A DNA stretch of 46,979 bases from an uncultured Verrucomicrobia subdivision 3 bacterium (lineage in GTDB: Bacteria; Verrucomicrobiota; Verrucomicrobiia; Limisphaerales; UBA11358): NCBI GenBank assembly GCA_903944085.1, contig CAJAQO010000155.1:1-46979 (forward strand), read 5' to 3'. The notes below the pieces were generated by a model. It was given only the letters and a program-made list of their open reading frames with translations, had not been told where the DNA came from and searched no databases. Shown in pieces: positions 27,701 through 35,300 of the stretch. The position numbers and the translations under genes were made by a program. Every line of letters starts with the position of its first letter. Position 1 is the first letter of the stretch.

Positions 27701-28057
27701 GTCAACTGGCTGGTTTCTTTTCCGGCAACCAATGCTCAACCAGAACTGGTGCAGTCCGTCATCAAGACTTGGTCGCAACCCGAACCGTCGGTGGTGGCCA
27801 AATGGCTGGCGAATTTGCCGGCGGGAACTGTCAGCGAAGGGATGATCAGTGCGTTTCTCGATGGTGCCATGGTGAAATATCCTGACTACGCGGCGCAGTG
27901 GAGCCAATCTGTTGCCGATGAAACCCAGCGGCAGAAATATCAGATTCAGATTGCCCGGCAATGGATGAAAACCGATTCGTCGGCCGCGACCAAATGGATT
28001 GACAGCCTAAGTTTGCCGGACGAAGTCAAGCAATCGCTGAAAGCCCCAGCGCCATAG
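24728..28057 (+). CDS. TIR - coiled coil - membrane helix - helical-repeat receptor-like protein
   Basis: 1109 residues. Residues about 5-135 form a TIR domain: strand A YCAFLSYSQQD, helix DWLNDELKAF, and KCLIVICSPRSAKSLHVNEA with Glu 112 at the position of the catalytic Glu of TIR NADases. Residues 261-477 are 31 heptads of coiled coil without interruption. One membrane helix spans about 488-506, preceded by RRKTMAARRLMK, which places the N terminus inside. Residues about 590-1105 contain some 16 repeats of about 32 residues with the pattern W-x3-D-P-x-A-A-x2-W-x3-L-P, probably a helical solenoid in the periplasm. Nothing at the N terminus looks like a signal peptide. Bacterial TIR proteins often cleave NAD in defence, but the neighbours (msrB, smc) show no defence partner. 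Function unknown; sensing at the envelope is an inference. Confidence 0.85.
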   Translation: MTENEFTYCAFLSYSQQDNCEQRPDAPEARHLCWGDWLNDELKAFSIPAVFAGQINAHSEIVPERIDPIFQDQTEQPESASLSKNVRRALEQSKCLIVICSPRSAKSLHVNEAVRYFKQLGRGGRILPIVIAGEPNATDGAKPGMSPEAECLVPALRHPVKSDGTIDISRRERESIFADARQGEGKQEVLARDYENGEIELEAAKIQLIAGLLGLGFNGLWGHEIKRRFAAAQILAREARQQAPEIQNEVLEVENQTRAAEQIQELRNQAQAAQGKILEAQQQAREALGQVAEARNQAQTAESKVVEAQQQAREAQSQLEAARNQVREAQTKFLEIQNLPQDVKSQIEDAQNKAREAQGQIEEARVQAQQAQSEAETARNEVRETQDKFLAAQNQVREAQSQVQEIESNARQTQSQLAEAQNQAQAAASKVREAQQQAREAQNQVADARNQVRDAQNKLQEIQNESRDAQSQIQEARRKTMAARRLMKIFALLAVLAALAASIAFWQRKVANEAFAKAASAEVSEPDLTGGTLNQERIKQALLKKSGAGQTEALSGLDELAARIPSAEIPETMQAAAVILNDPQRSHFQEQLLGDWVKTNAPAAFDWSCQLTNADFRQRALELIIPALAADNLTNTLARLNALKPAPGEPTYTQLFQHWAGKDPVQAIEQRQQIPGQDADARIFSAILTVWADQQPAAALNWLESRPDAEAFPAGTRRNTMIADLFDGWAAKDLEAATLACQQLPASTAKEKAWECVLSRRIVKAPASAAELVKNLPPGDYRQKAIVELCNHWVGTNAPAVLDWAQTLPSEAERVAVTNRVVVNWARSDAQTAAQFANQHPELSGAVFGEIASAWFQRDFAATTNWVASLPDGKKKNAALLAWVETWAQSDPKGMIMYALGLPASEVQTRYLSAACREMAVHDLPGTVELLQPLSDAALRQNILEQAARSCDLPHMKQAAKYIAAMPVSDDQKAAIQGLVSTWAPADPEPAVNWLVSFPATNAQPELVQSVIKTWSQPEPSVVAKWLANLPAGTVSEGMISAFLDGAMVKYPDYAAQWSQSVADETQRQKYQIQIARQWMKTDSSAATKWIDSLSLPDEVKQSLKAPAP
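25508..26158 (+). repeat. 21-bp coding repeats (31 heptads) in the TIR gene
   Basis: Each unit encodes a heptad of the type N-Q-V-R-E-A-Q, for example QQAREAQ, NQVREAQ, SKVREAQ, NKLQEIQ. The phase holds from residue 261 to 477 with no skips. Modelled as a coiled coil at about 1.5 angstrom per residue, this is roughly 32 nm long. Confidence 0.9.
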
Positions 28058-28117
28058 CCAAAGTGGGCACAAATTGCTTCGGGTCACACTGGGCACAGTA
28101 GCGACAATTATTGAAGG

Positions 28118-31100
28118 TTAAGCCAGCACTGGCTCGGCAATTTGCGGCAGCAGCGGTTGCTCGTCGGCCTTGTGGAATTTCACGCTGACGATTTTGCTCA
28201 CGCCGTGTTCCTGCATCGTCACGCCGTAAAGCACATCCGCCATGCCGATCGTGCGCTTGTTGTGCGTAATGATGACAAACTGCGAATGCGCGATGAATCG
28301 TTGCAAAATTTTCACGAAGCGGATGACGTTGGACTCGTCCAGCGGCGCATCCAATTCGTCCAGCACGCAGAATGGGCTGGGCTTCACTTGATAAATTGAG
28401 AAGAGCAGCGAGACGGCGACCATCGTCTGTTCACCGCCGGACAACAGCGAGATGCTCTGCAACTGTTTGCCCGGAGGCCGGGCGACGATCTCAATGCCGC
28501 TTTCCAAGACATCGGTGGTATCGGACAAAACGAGGTCCGCTTTGCCGCCACCAAAAACGTCCACGAACATCGCGCGGAAGTTGTCGCGAATTTTCTCGAA
28601 TGTCTCGATGAACATCTGGCGTGTCTGGTCATTGATGCGATTGATGATTTCGAGTAATTGGGTTTTGGCATTCACCAGATCGTCGTGCTGGGTCGAGAGA
28701 AACTGATAGCGCTGCTCGGTCTCTTCGTATTCCTCGATGGCCACGAGATTCACCGCGCCCATGTCATCAATCTTCTGCTGCAACGCTTCGACCTGCTGCT
28801 GCACCGAGTTCCAATCGGTCGCCGCACCGGCTTCGGCCAGCTGCTCGGGCGGCAGCGTCTCGACCTTCGCCGGACCTTCGTCGGCGTGCGTGATGGTGAG
28901 GCACTCGCTGTGGATGTCGTCGAGATTGAGATGATATTTCTGCTGCACTTTCTCGCGCAGGTTTTGGACGGTCATGTTTTTCTGCGCCAGTTCCACATCC
29001 AGCGCGCCGCGCGCGTTCTGGATTTCCGTCAACCGATTGCGCTGCGAACGCAACGCTTCGTCGCGCTGCGAAATTTCGCCGTCCTGCGCGTTCTTATGGC
29101 CGACCAACTCGGCGGTCTTCACGTTCACGCCCTCGCGTTCGATCTGAAGGCGCTCGATCTGGGATTGCGAATCTTGAATTTCCGCTTCGGCCTGCTCTTT
29201 GCGTGTGACGAACGAGGAACATTCATTGCGCCGGGCGTCCACCAATTGCCCCAACTCACTGATGCGATAACCCAGCGATGTCTGCTGCTGGCGAAATGAC
29301 GAAGCGAGTTGCTCGTCGGATGCGAGCGCAACTTTGCTCTCGGTCAACGCCGTGTTGGCGACATCGCGGGCGACGCGGAGTTCTTCCAACTCCCGCGTCA
29401 AGGCGACGACCTGTTCCTGCGTCGCCCGCTCACGGGCTTCCAATTCGTTCAGCCGCGCTGTCAGCGCCTCGCGCTTCTGAAAACCTTCCGCTTCCTGCGC
29501 AGCGAGACTTTCGACTTCAAACACCAGCGTGTCAATGCGCTGGTGCAAGAGACGATTGGAATTATTCAGCGCATTGAATTCACCTTCGCGCGTGGCGATG
29601 GCAACTTCCTGCCGGCGCAATTCCATCTGCGCCTGCTGCAGGCTGGCTTGCAATTCCGTCTGCTCACTCAACCGCGCGGTGCGCTTCTGGGTCGCCTCGG
29701 CGACGTGCCCGTGAAGTTCCGCCAGCTCCGTTTGCAACTCGGCGATCTGATTCTTGCGGCCAAGAATGGATGACGGGGCATGGCCATTACCACCGCCATT
29801 CAGATAACCGCCGGTGTAAATGCCGTGCCGATTCAGCAGTTCGCCGCCGAGCGTCACAAAGTCGCAGCCCGCATGACCATTCTGGAGCTGCGCCTTCGCG
29901 GTTTTCAAATCTGCCGCGATGAACGTGCGAACCAACAATGATTTCAGCAACGGTTCCACCACGGGCTCGGCTTGAATCACACTCAGCGCGTGAACGATCT
30001 GGCCCGACTGCAATTCAGTCACCGGACCGGAGGCTGGAGCCATCTCGCCCGTGAAGGCCAGTTGATTAGCGCCGCTGGATTGCTGCGACGACAACGCCGC
30101 GACGCTCGCACGACCGGATTTGTTCGCGCTCAAGTCCGCGAGAATTTCTTCCGCTGAGGACGCTTGTTCCGTGAGCACCAATTGAAGATTGTGCCCCAGC
30201 GCATTTTCCACCGCCGCGACAAATTGATCCGGCACCCGGATATGATCCGCAAGCGAACCGATAACCGAACGTGATTGACGGAGCGCGGCCAGTGCGCCGG
30301 CATCGAAGCCTTCATGCGAACCTTCCAATTGTTCGAGCAGTTGAAGGCGGGAACGTTTCTCCGCCTGCTGCTGCACAAAATGATCCTGCTCCACGGACGC
30401 CGCCTGCAACTCGGTGTGTAACTCGCGCAAGCGATTCTGGCGTTGCTCGACGGAACTGCGCGTGGTGACGACATTCGATTTTTCCACTTCGACGCTCGCG
30501 GTAAATTCCACCAGCCGCGCTTCCAGTCGGCAACGTTCTTCTTCCAACTGCATCTTCTCCACCGAAAGTTTTTCCAAGCGGACCGTGTGGTTCTGCTTTT
30601 GCAGTTCGAGCGCATTGAGTTCATTGCGGATGCGCGAGGAATCCTGCGCCGCCGCGAAGGCCGATGATTGCGCCTGGCGCAGCGATTCCTGGCGCTGGCG
30701 CAAACCTTCCTCGACTTCGCGGAGCGCATTCTGTTTGGTCTGCAAGGCCTCTTTATGCTGCGTCAACGCCGCTTCTGCCGTGGCCAGACTTTCGGTGACG
30801 ACCACCAGCTCGGCCTGCGCCGCGCGATGCCGCTCCTCCGTCTGCGCGATTTCTTCCAGCGCCTTCATGTTCTGCGATTCGATTTCGCGAATGCGCTCCT
30901 GATTGAAATGAATGCGGCTTTCGTGACGATTGATCTCCGACTTCAATTCCAGTCCGCGCTGCTGCTGCACCGCAACTTCGTGTTCGAGTTCGGACAACAA
31001 TGCCCGCAACCGCGAGATCTCATTTTCGAAACGTAGCACCTCACTTGATCCCGTCTCGATTTCGTTGCGCAAATTTTCCACCGCCGCCTGCCGCCCGGAG

Positions 31101-31840
31101 ATTTCCGCTTGCAGCACGTCGTATTGATGACGCACGAGCTGCGTTTCCAAATGTTGCAGCTCCGACGAAATTTGTTGGTAGCGCCGGGCCTTGGCCGCCT
31201 GCCGTTGCAGCGAACCAATCTGGCGTTTTACCTCTGCGATTGTGTCCGCGATGCGCAGCAGATTTTGCTCCGTGTATTCCAACTTCCGCAGCGATTCTTT
31301 TTTTTGCGATTTGAATTTCGTGATGCCAGCCGCTTCCTCGAAAATCATCCGGCGGTCTTCCGGCTTGCTGGACAGAATCTGCGTGATGTGGCCTTGCGCC
31401 AGAATGCTGTAACTCGTGCGCCCCACGCCCGTGCCCATGAACAACTGCTGGATGTCCTTTAACCGGCAAGCTGTGCGGTTGAGAAAATATTCGCTGCCCC
31501 CATCACGGTAAATCCGGCGCGTCAGCGTCACTTCGTCGTAAGCGACTTCCACGCCCGCCGCCTTCAGACTTTCCGCGCCGATGCCTCCGAGCGTGAGCGA
31601 AACTTCGCACAGGCCCATCGGCTTGCGGCCGTCGGTGCCATTAAAAATCACATCGGCCATTTCGCCACCGCGCAGTGCCTTGGCCGATTGCTCACCCAGC
31701 ACCCAGCGAATGGCGTCCGAGACATTAGATTTGCCGCAGCCATTCGGCCCGACAATGGCCGTAACGCCGGGCTGAAAGTTCAGCGCCGTCTTGTCCGCAA
31801 AGGACTTGAAACCGAAAACTGTTAGATTCTTGAGATACAT
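28118..31840 (-). CDS. smc: chromosome partition protein SMC
   Basis: 1240-residue condensin ATPase that organises and segregates the chromosome with ScpAB. ATG at 31840 ([18 protein letters not shown]) is chosen over an upstream in-frame start, as it gives the invariant SMC N terminus. Walker A GPNGCGKS at 31-38, followed by [20 protein letters not shown]. Long coiled-coil arms flank a hinge (about 500-660, with [19 protein letters not shown]). The C-terminal head has the signature [20 protein letters not shown] and Walker [20 protein letters not shown]. It converges with the TIR gene, 60 bases apart, with no obvious terminator hairpin. scpA and scpB are not in the window. Confidence 0.96.
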   Translation of the reverse strand: MYLKNLTVFGFKSFADKTALNFQPGVTAIVGPNGCGKSNVSDAIRWVLGEQSAKALRGGEMADVIFNGTDGRKPMGLCEVSLTLGGIGAESLKAAGVEVAYDEVTLTRRIYRDGGSEYFLNRTACRLKDIQQLFMGTGVGRTSYSILAQGHITQILSSKPEDRRMIFEEAAGITKFKSQKKESLRKLEYTEQNLLRIADTIAEVKRQIGSLQRQAAKARRYQQISSELQHLETQLVRHQYDVLQAEISGRQAAVENLRNEIETGSSEVLRFENEISRLRALLSELEHEVAVQQQRGLELKSEINRHESRIHFNQERIREIESQNMKALEEIAQTEERHRAAQAELVVVTESLATAEAALTQHKEALQTKQNALREVEEGLRQRQESLRQAQSSAFAAAQDSSRIRNELNALELQKQNHTVRLEKLSVEKMQLEEERCRLEARLVEFTASVEVEKSNVVTTRSSVEQRQNRLRELHTELQAASVEQDHFVQQQAEKRSRLQLLEQLEGSHEGFDAGALAALRQSRSVIGSLADHIRVPDQFVAAVENALGHNLQLVLTEQASSAEEILADLSANKSGRASVAALSSQQSSGANQLAFTGEMAPASGPVTELQSGQIVHALSVIQAEPVVEPLLKSLLVRTFIAADLKTAKAQLQNGHAGCDFVTLGGELLNRHGIYTGGYLNGGGNGHAPSSILGRKNQIAELQTELAELHGHVAEATQKRTARLSEQTELQASLQQAQMELRRQEVAIATREGEFNALNNSNRLLHQRIDTLVFEVESLAAQEAEGFQKREALTARLNELEARERATQEQVVALTRELEELRVARDVANTALTESKVALASDEQLASSFRQQQTSLGYRISELGQLVDARRNECSSFVTRKEQAEAEIQDSQSQIERLQIEREGVNVKTAELVGHKNAQDGEISQRDEALRSQRNRLTEIQNARGALDVELAQKNMTVQNLREKVQQKYHLNLDDIHSECLTITHADEGPAKVETLPPEQLAEAGAATDWNSVQQQVEALQQKIDDMGAVNLVAIEEYEETEQRYQFLSTQHDDLVNAKTQLLEIINRINDQTRQMFIETFEKIRDNFRAMFVDVFGGGKADLVLSDTTDVLESGIEIVARPPGKQLQSISLLSGGEQTMVAVSLLFSIYQVKPSPFCVLDELDAPLDESNVIRFVKILQRFIAHSQFVIITHNKRTIGMADVLYGVTMQEHGVSKIVSVKFHKADEQPLLPQIAEPVLA

Positions 31841-31873
31841 CGAATGACAAGTGCTAGGCAACCAAAGCTGTTA

Positions 31874-31912
31874 TTCCCTGTAAAGGGAAAACCACAACAT
31901 GTTGTGCACAAC
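31874..31912. promoter_or_regulatory. palindrome cluster in the smc upstream region
   Basis: TTCCCT-GTAA-AGGGAA (31874-31889) is followed by two overlapping perfect palindromes that share an arm: CACAACATGTTGTG (31893-31906) and GTTGTGCACAAC (31901-31912). The distance to the smc ATG is 34-72 bases, where an operator or promoter element would be expected. The protein that might bind is unknown. Confidence 0.55.
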
Positions 31913-31933
31913 CAAAAAGACGCCCCAACTAAT

Positions 31934-31942
31934 TGTGAATAA
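31934..31942 (-). promoter_or_regulatory. DnaA-box-like nonamer
   Basis: TTATTCACA on the minus strand matches the DnaA consensus TTATNCACA. TTGTGCACA at 31902-31910 is one mismatch away. Two sites are too few to suggest an origin. They might mark DnaA control of smc, or chance. Confidence 0.25.
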
Positions 31943-32174
31943 CTTTCATTTGACTTAAAAAGCAACCTTGGTTTTTCAAGCATATTCAAGCCCACCCTCT
32001 TATTAAATTTCAGTCTTCCGGTTAAGAACTGGCCGGCTTGCCGGGGCTATACCACAGTGCAAGCCGCAGCGCGTCGCTCGTTCAAACCGATCACGCCGTG
32101 GCAGCGCAGCGCCAGGGCAGATCCGGCGTTTCTGGCGACGATTATTATTTGCCACCAGCTCGGGATCAATTGCT

Positions 32175-32306
32175 TTATCCGAGCATTTGTGTCTCAAAAT
32201 TATTCTGGATTCCGTCCGGAATTCCCACGTTCAGGCGCAGGTGGTTGCTGTTCGTCGAAATGGTTTGTGCCGACGTCAGAGTTGCTGTCGCCAGCAGGCC
32301 CAACAA
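32175..32306 (-). CDS. possible exported micro-protein or gene remnant
   Basis: A 43-codon frame, TTG start at 32306, encodes LLGLLATATLTSAQT, which reads like a signal peptide with an Ala-x-Ala-like cleavage site, and then only about 28 residues ending GIQNNFETQMLG. It lies just after the stop of the 1764-residue exported protein on the same strand. It could be the 5' stump of a lost secreted protein. No ATG and no ribosome-binding site support it. Confidence 0.25.
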   Translation of the reverse strand: MLGLLATATLTSAQTISTNSNHLRLNVGIPDGIQNNFETQMLG

Positions 32307-32351
32307 AATCCGTCAGGTCGCTTGCTGGATTATTTTCTGGCAGGTTGCGGG

Positions 32352-35300
32352 TTAATTCCCGTTCCACATCAAACGGTAATAGGCGTTGGGCGCAGGTGCC
32401 GCGTTGTCGTTGAACTGGAACACCCCGCCCGCCGGGGCATTGGTGATCAAGACATCGGCCCAAGTGCTCAGATTCGTGGAAACCTGCACGTGATATTTAT
32501 AGCCAAGAATGCCGGCAAAACTCATGCTCGCCACCCCGTTGGTGAAAGCGATGCCGCTGATCTGGCCGCCCAACCCGCTGGAACTGCCCGCCGTCAGCGT
32601 GATCGTTCCGGTGTTCGTCCCGCCAAAGCCATCCGTCACCGTGTAACTGAACTGGTCGTCCACCAGGTTCGGATTTGAATACGTCACATACGCGGGCGAA
32701 TTCGTCGTGATGACCAGCGTGATGCCGTTGGTGCTGGTGCCCAGGCCGACCACGGTCAAGGTATCATTGTCCGCATCGGTGGCATTGGCCAGCAGGTCGC
32801 TAAGAAGAATTTTCCAAGTATTCAATCCGTTTCGCAGATAGGTGGGGTTGTTCGCCACCGGCGGATGGTTGGCGGTGATTTCCATGATGCCGAGATAGGC
32901 ATAACCGCTGGCCAAACTGGACACAGAGAGCTGCACCTGGTTGTTCGTATCCGGAATGATGCCATTGACGCTGATGATATTGTTGTTATTTCCGTAGTAA
33001 TTGGTTCCGTTGTTGGTCCAGCTATTATTACCGGTGGTTTGAAGCACATTGGTGAACGGCCCATTGCCGCCGGTCACCACATACTGCGTAATCCGGGTGG
33101 TGGCGGAATCATTGCGGGTGCCAAATAAACGGAGCCGGTAAACGGCGGTCGGATCAAGGTTGGTCAGCGCCACTATTCCCGTCGCATTGAGACTGAAGAT
33201 GTAATCCTCGGTGGCATTAGTGACGGCAAAATTGCCGAGCAGCGCGTAACTGGGCGAGAGCAAGCCGCCGTTCGCGATGCCGTTCGCCATAAAATTGCTG
33301 TTGATGACCAGTCCCACCGCCGTGGCAATATTGTTCGTCGTGATGAGATTGGCCAGGCCGCTGCCGTTGATGACAAACGTTCCGCCACCGCCGGGGGCAT
33401 ACATGTTGTTCCAGTATTGTCCCAGATAGTCCGGGTTGGACACAAAGTTTCCATTGCTGTCGTCATTGGGGCCGAAATCAATCAGGAGATCCTGATGGGT
33501 GTCGGCGGCGTATTTGGCGGCATTGGAATAGGTGCTGCGCAGGCCGCTTTCGAGAGCCGCCACGCGATACTCATAGGTGATGCCCGTCGGCAGACCCGTG
33601 TTGGTAAAAGCAATGGACCCGGCCGGCAGGATGGCTAGGTCGCTCCAGTTTTGCCCAGCGTTCGCGAGACGGCGTTCCACCACAAAACCCGTTTCAGTGG
33701 TGCTGTTCCGGATCCAGTTCAAAACCACCGTGGCTCCCGGCCGGCCTTGAACCGTCAAATTGCTCGGCGGCGACACGTCCTGCACGGCGCTAAAATTGGC
33801 GGAGTTGATCATCGCCACGGCGAGGCTTTGCGCGTGGTTGGTGGCCGGGCTGCCGGAAGTGAAGGCGGCGTCATCCAGCATCGCGCCGATATCCAAGCTG
33901 GCCTGCTGGAAACCGCCCTGCATCTGCGCCACGGCCTCGCCCTGGTTCCAAGCCGAGCGATAGACGCACCAGTTTTGAAAGTCCACCACCGCCGGCGTGG
34001 CCGGCCGGCCGGACGCTCCCGCCGGTCCGCCCAACGTGAACTGGTCCGGAACATATTGCTCCGACAAATTACCCGTCAGATTCCCGTCCACGATCAACGC
34101 GGTATTGGTCAGCGCATAACGATATATGAGCGCGACATCATGCCAGTCCCCGTTGGTGGCGTTGACGGAAATGGCGAGCTGCTGTCCGTTCGTCGAGACA
34201 TAGACCAGTTGGCCGGAGCGGATTTCCAGCGTGGCATAATTGGTGCCGGAGCGCACCGCCGCGATGGTGCCGCTGTTGGTGGAGCGCACACGGAAGGACA
34301 TAGTGAACGAGTGCAGCGGGCTGGCGGGCGTGAACGTCAGCGGCGCAGACACGTCGCCGTCCTGGGTCAGGCGGGCGAAACGGGTGACCGGCGCCGGTTG
34401 CGGACTATTGGTCTTGCCGGCGGCGAGGGCGTCAAAGAGCGTTGGCACAATGGTGTAAAACTCCTCCAAGTAGCCGAGGTTGTTGGGGTGGATAGTGTCG
34501 TAATTATAGCCGCTGATGTAATGCCCGGTCCCGTCATCCAACGCGCCAAGATAGTTGGCACTGGGCAAATTCCAACTATTGATCAGAAGGTTCACGTTTT
34601 TGACATACTGATATTCGCTCAACGAAAAGTTGTTGTTCGCGTAGCCGAGGCCGGTCACGGGATACAATCCGTTGCTGCGGCACATGGAAATGAGGGTCGC
34701 CAAGTTGGTGTCGAACGTAGTCACGATGGCAGCGGGATCCAGCGAGCCGGCCAGCCCCTCGTTGTAGAGTCCATAGCCAATCAAGACATAATTGGGCGTC
34801 AGCGGAGCGAGATCCGTGGCATAGCGAGACACACCGTTGCCCGTGGTCGTGCCGTCAATCGAAATGTTCGTCACCGCCCAACCTTCGGGCGCGAGGAAGG
34901 TGGTCAGCAAACCGGCGTAGCCGTTGGTGTAGGAACCATTGTTGAAAACGCTGGGACTGCTGCCGTAACCATGGGCGACCGAGGAGCCGAACACCACAAT
35001 GGACTTGGTTACGCTCACCGTTAGCGTGGACGTGGCGCTGTTGTAATCAGCCATATCCGTCGGGGTAAAGGTTACACTAACATTGGTTACACCCAGATTC
35101 GGCGCGATGGACGGGGTGGTGAAGGCGAAACTGCCGGCCACCGCCGCGTGACTAAAGCCGTTCGTAGCGGCACCCCCCATCAAGATCACACTGCCAAGAC
35201 TCTGGCCAACGGTAACGGGGCCAGCGGTCGGTCTGGTTAGGCTCGGCGTTGTCCTGCCCACCGCCACAGTCACCGTGGTCGTGGCGCTGTTATAGCTCGA

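Larger units (their letters stand above)
31841..32351. other. 511-base gap upstream of smc
   Basis: Contains a palindrome cluster near smc (31874-31912), one perfect DnaA-box-like nonamer on the minus strand (31934-31942), and a 44-codon minus-strand frame with a signal-peptide-like start (32175-32309), each described separately. The rest (about 31950-32170) shows nothing I can support. Confidence 0.5.

Noticed and set aside
24728-28057. Thoeris or CBASS defence locus around the TIR gene
   Set aside because: No ThsA-like, cyclase or SAVED-type gene is adjacent; neighbours are msrB and smc.
28058-28117. Bidirectional terminator between the TIR gene and smc
   Set aside because: Only short imperfect direct repeats (GGGCAC); no GC stem with a T run on either strand.
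31893-31942. Replication origin
   Set aside because: Only one perfect and one near DnaA box, no AT-rich unwinding region and no dnaA or dnaN gene.
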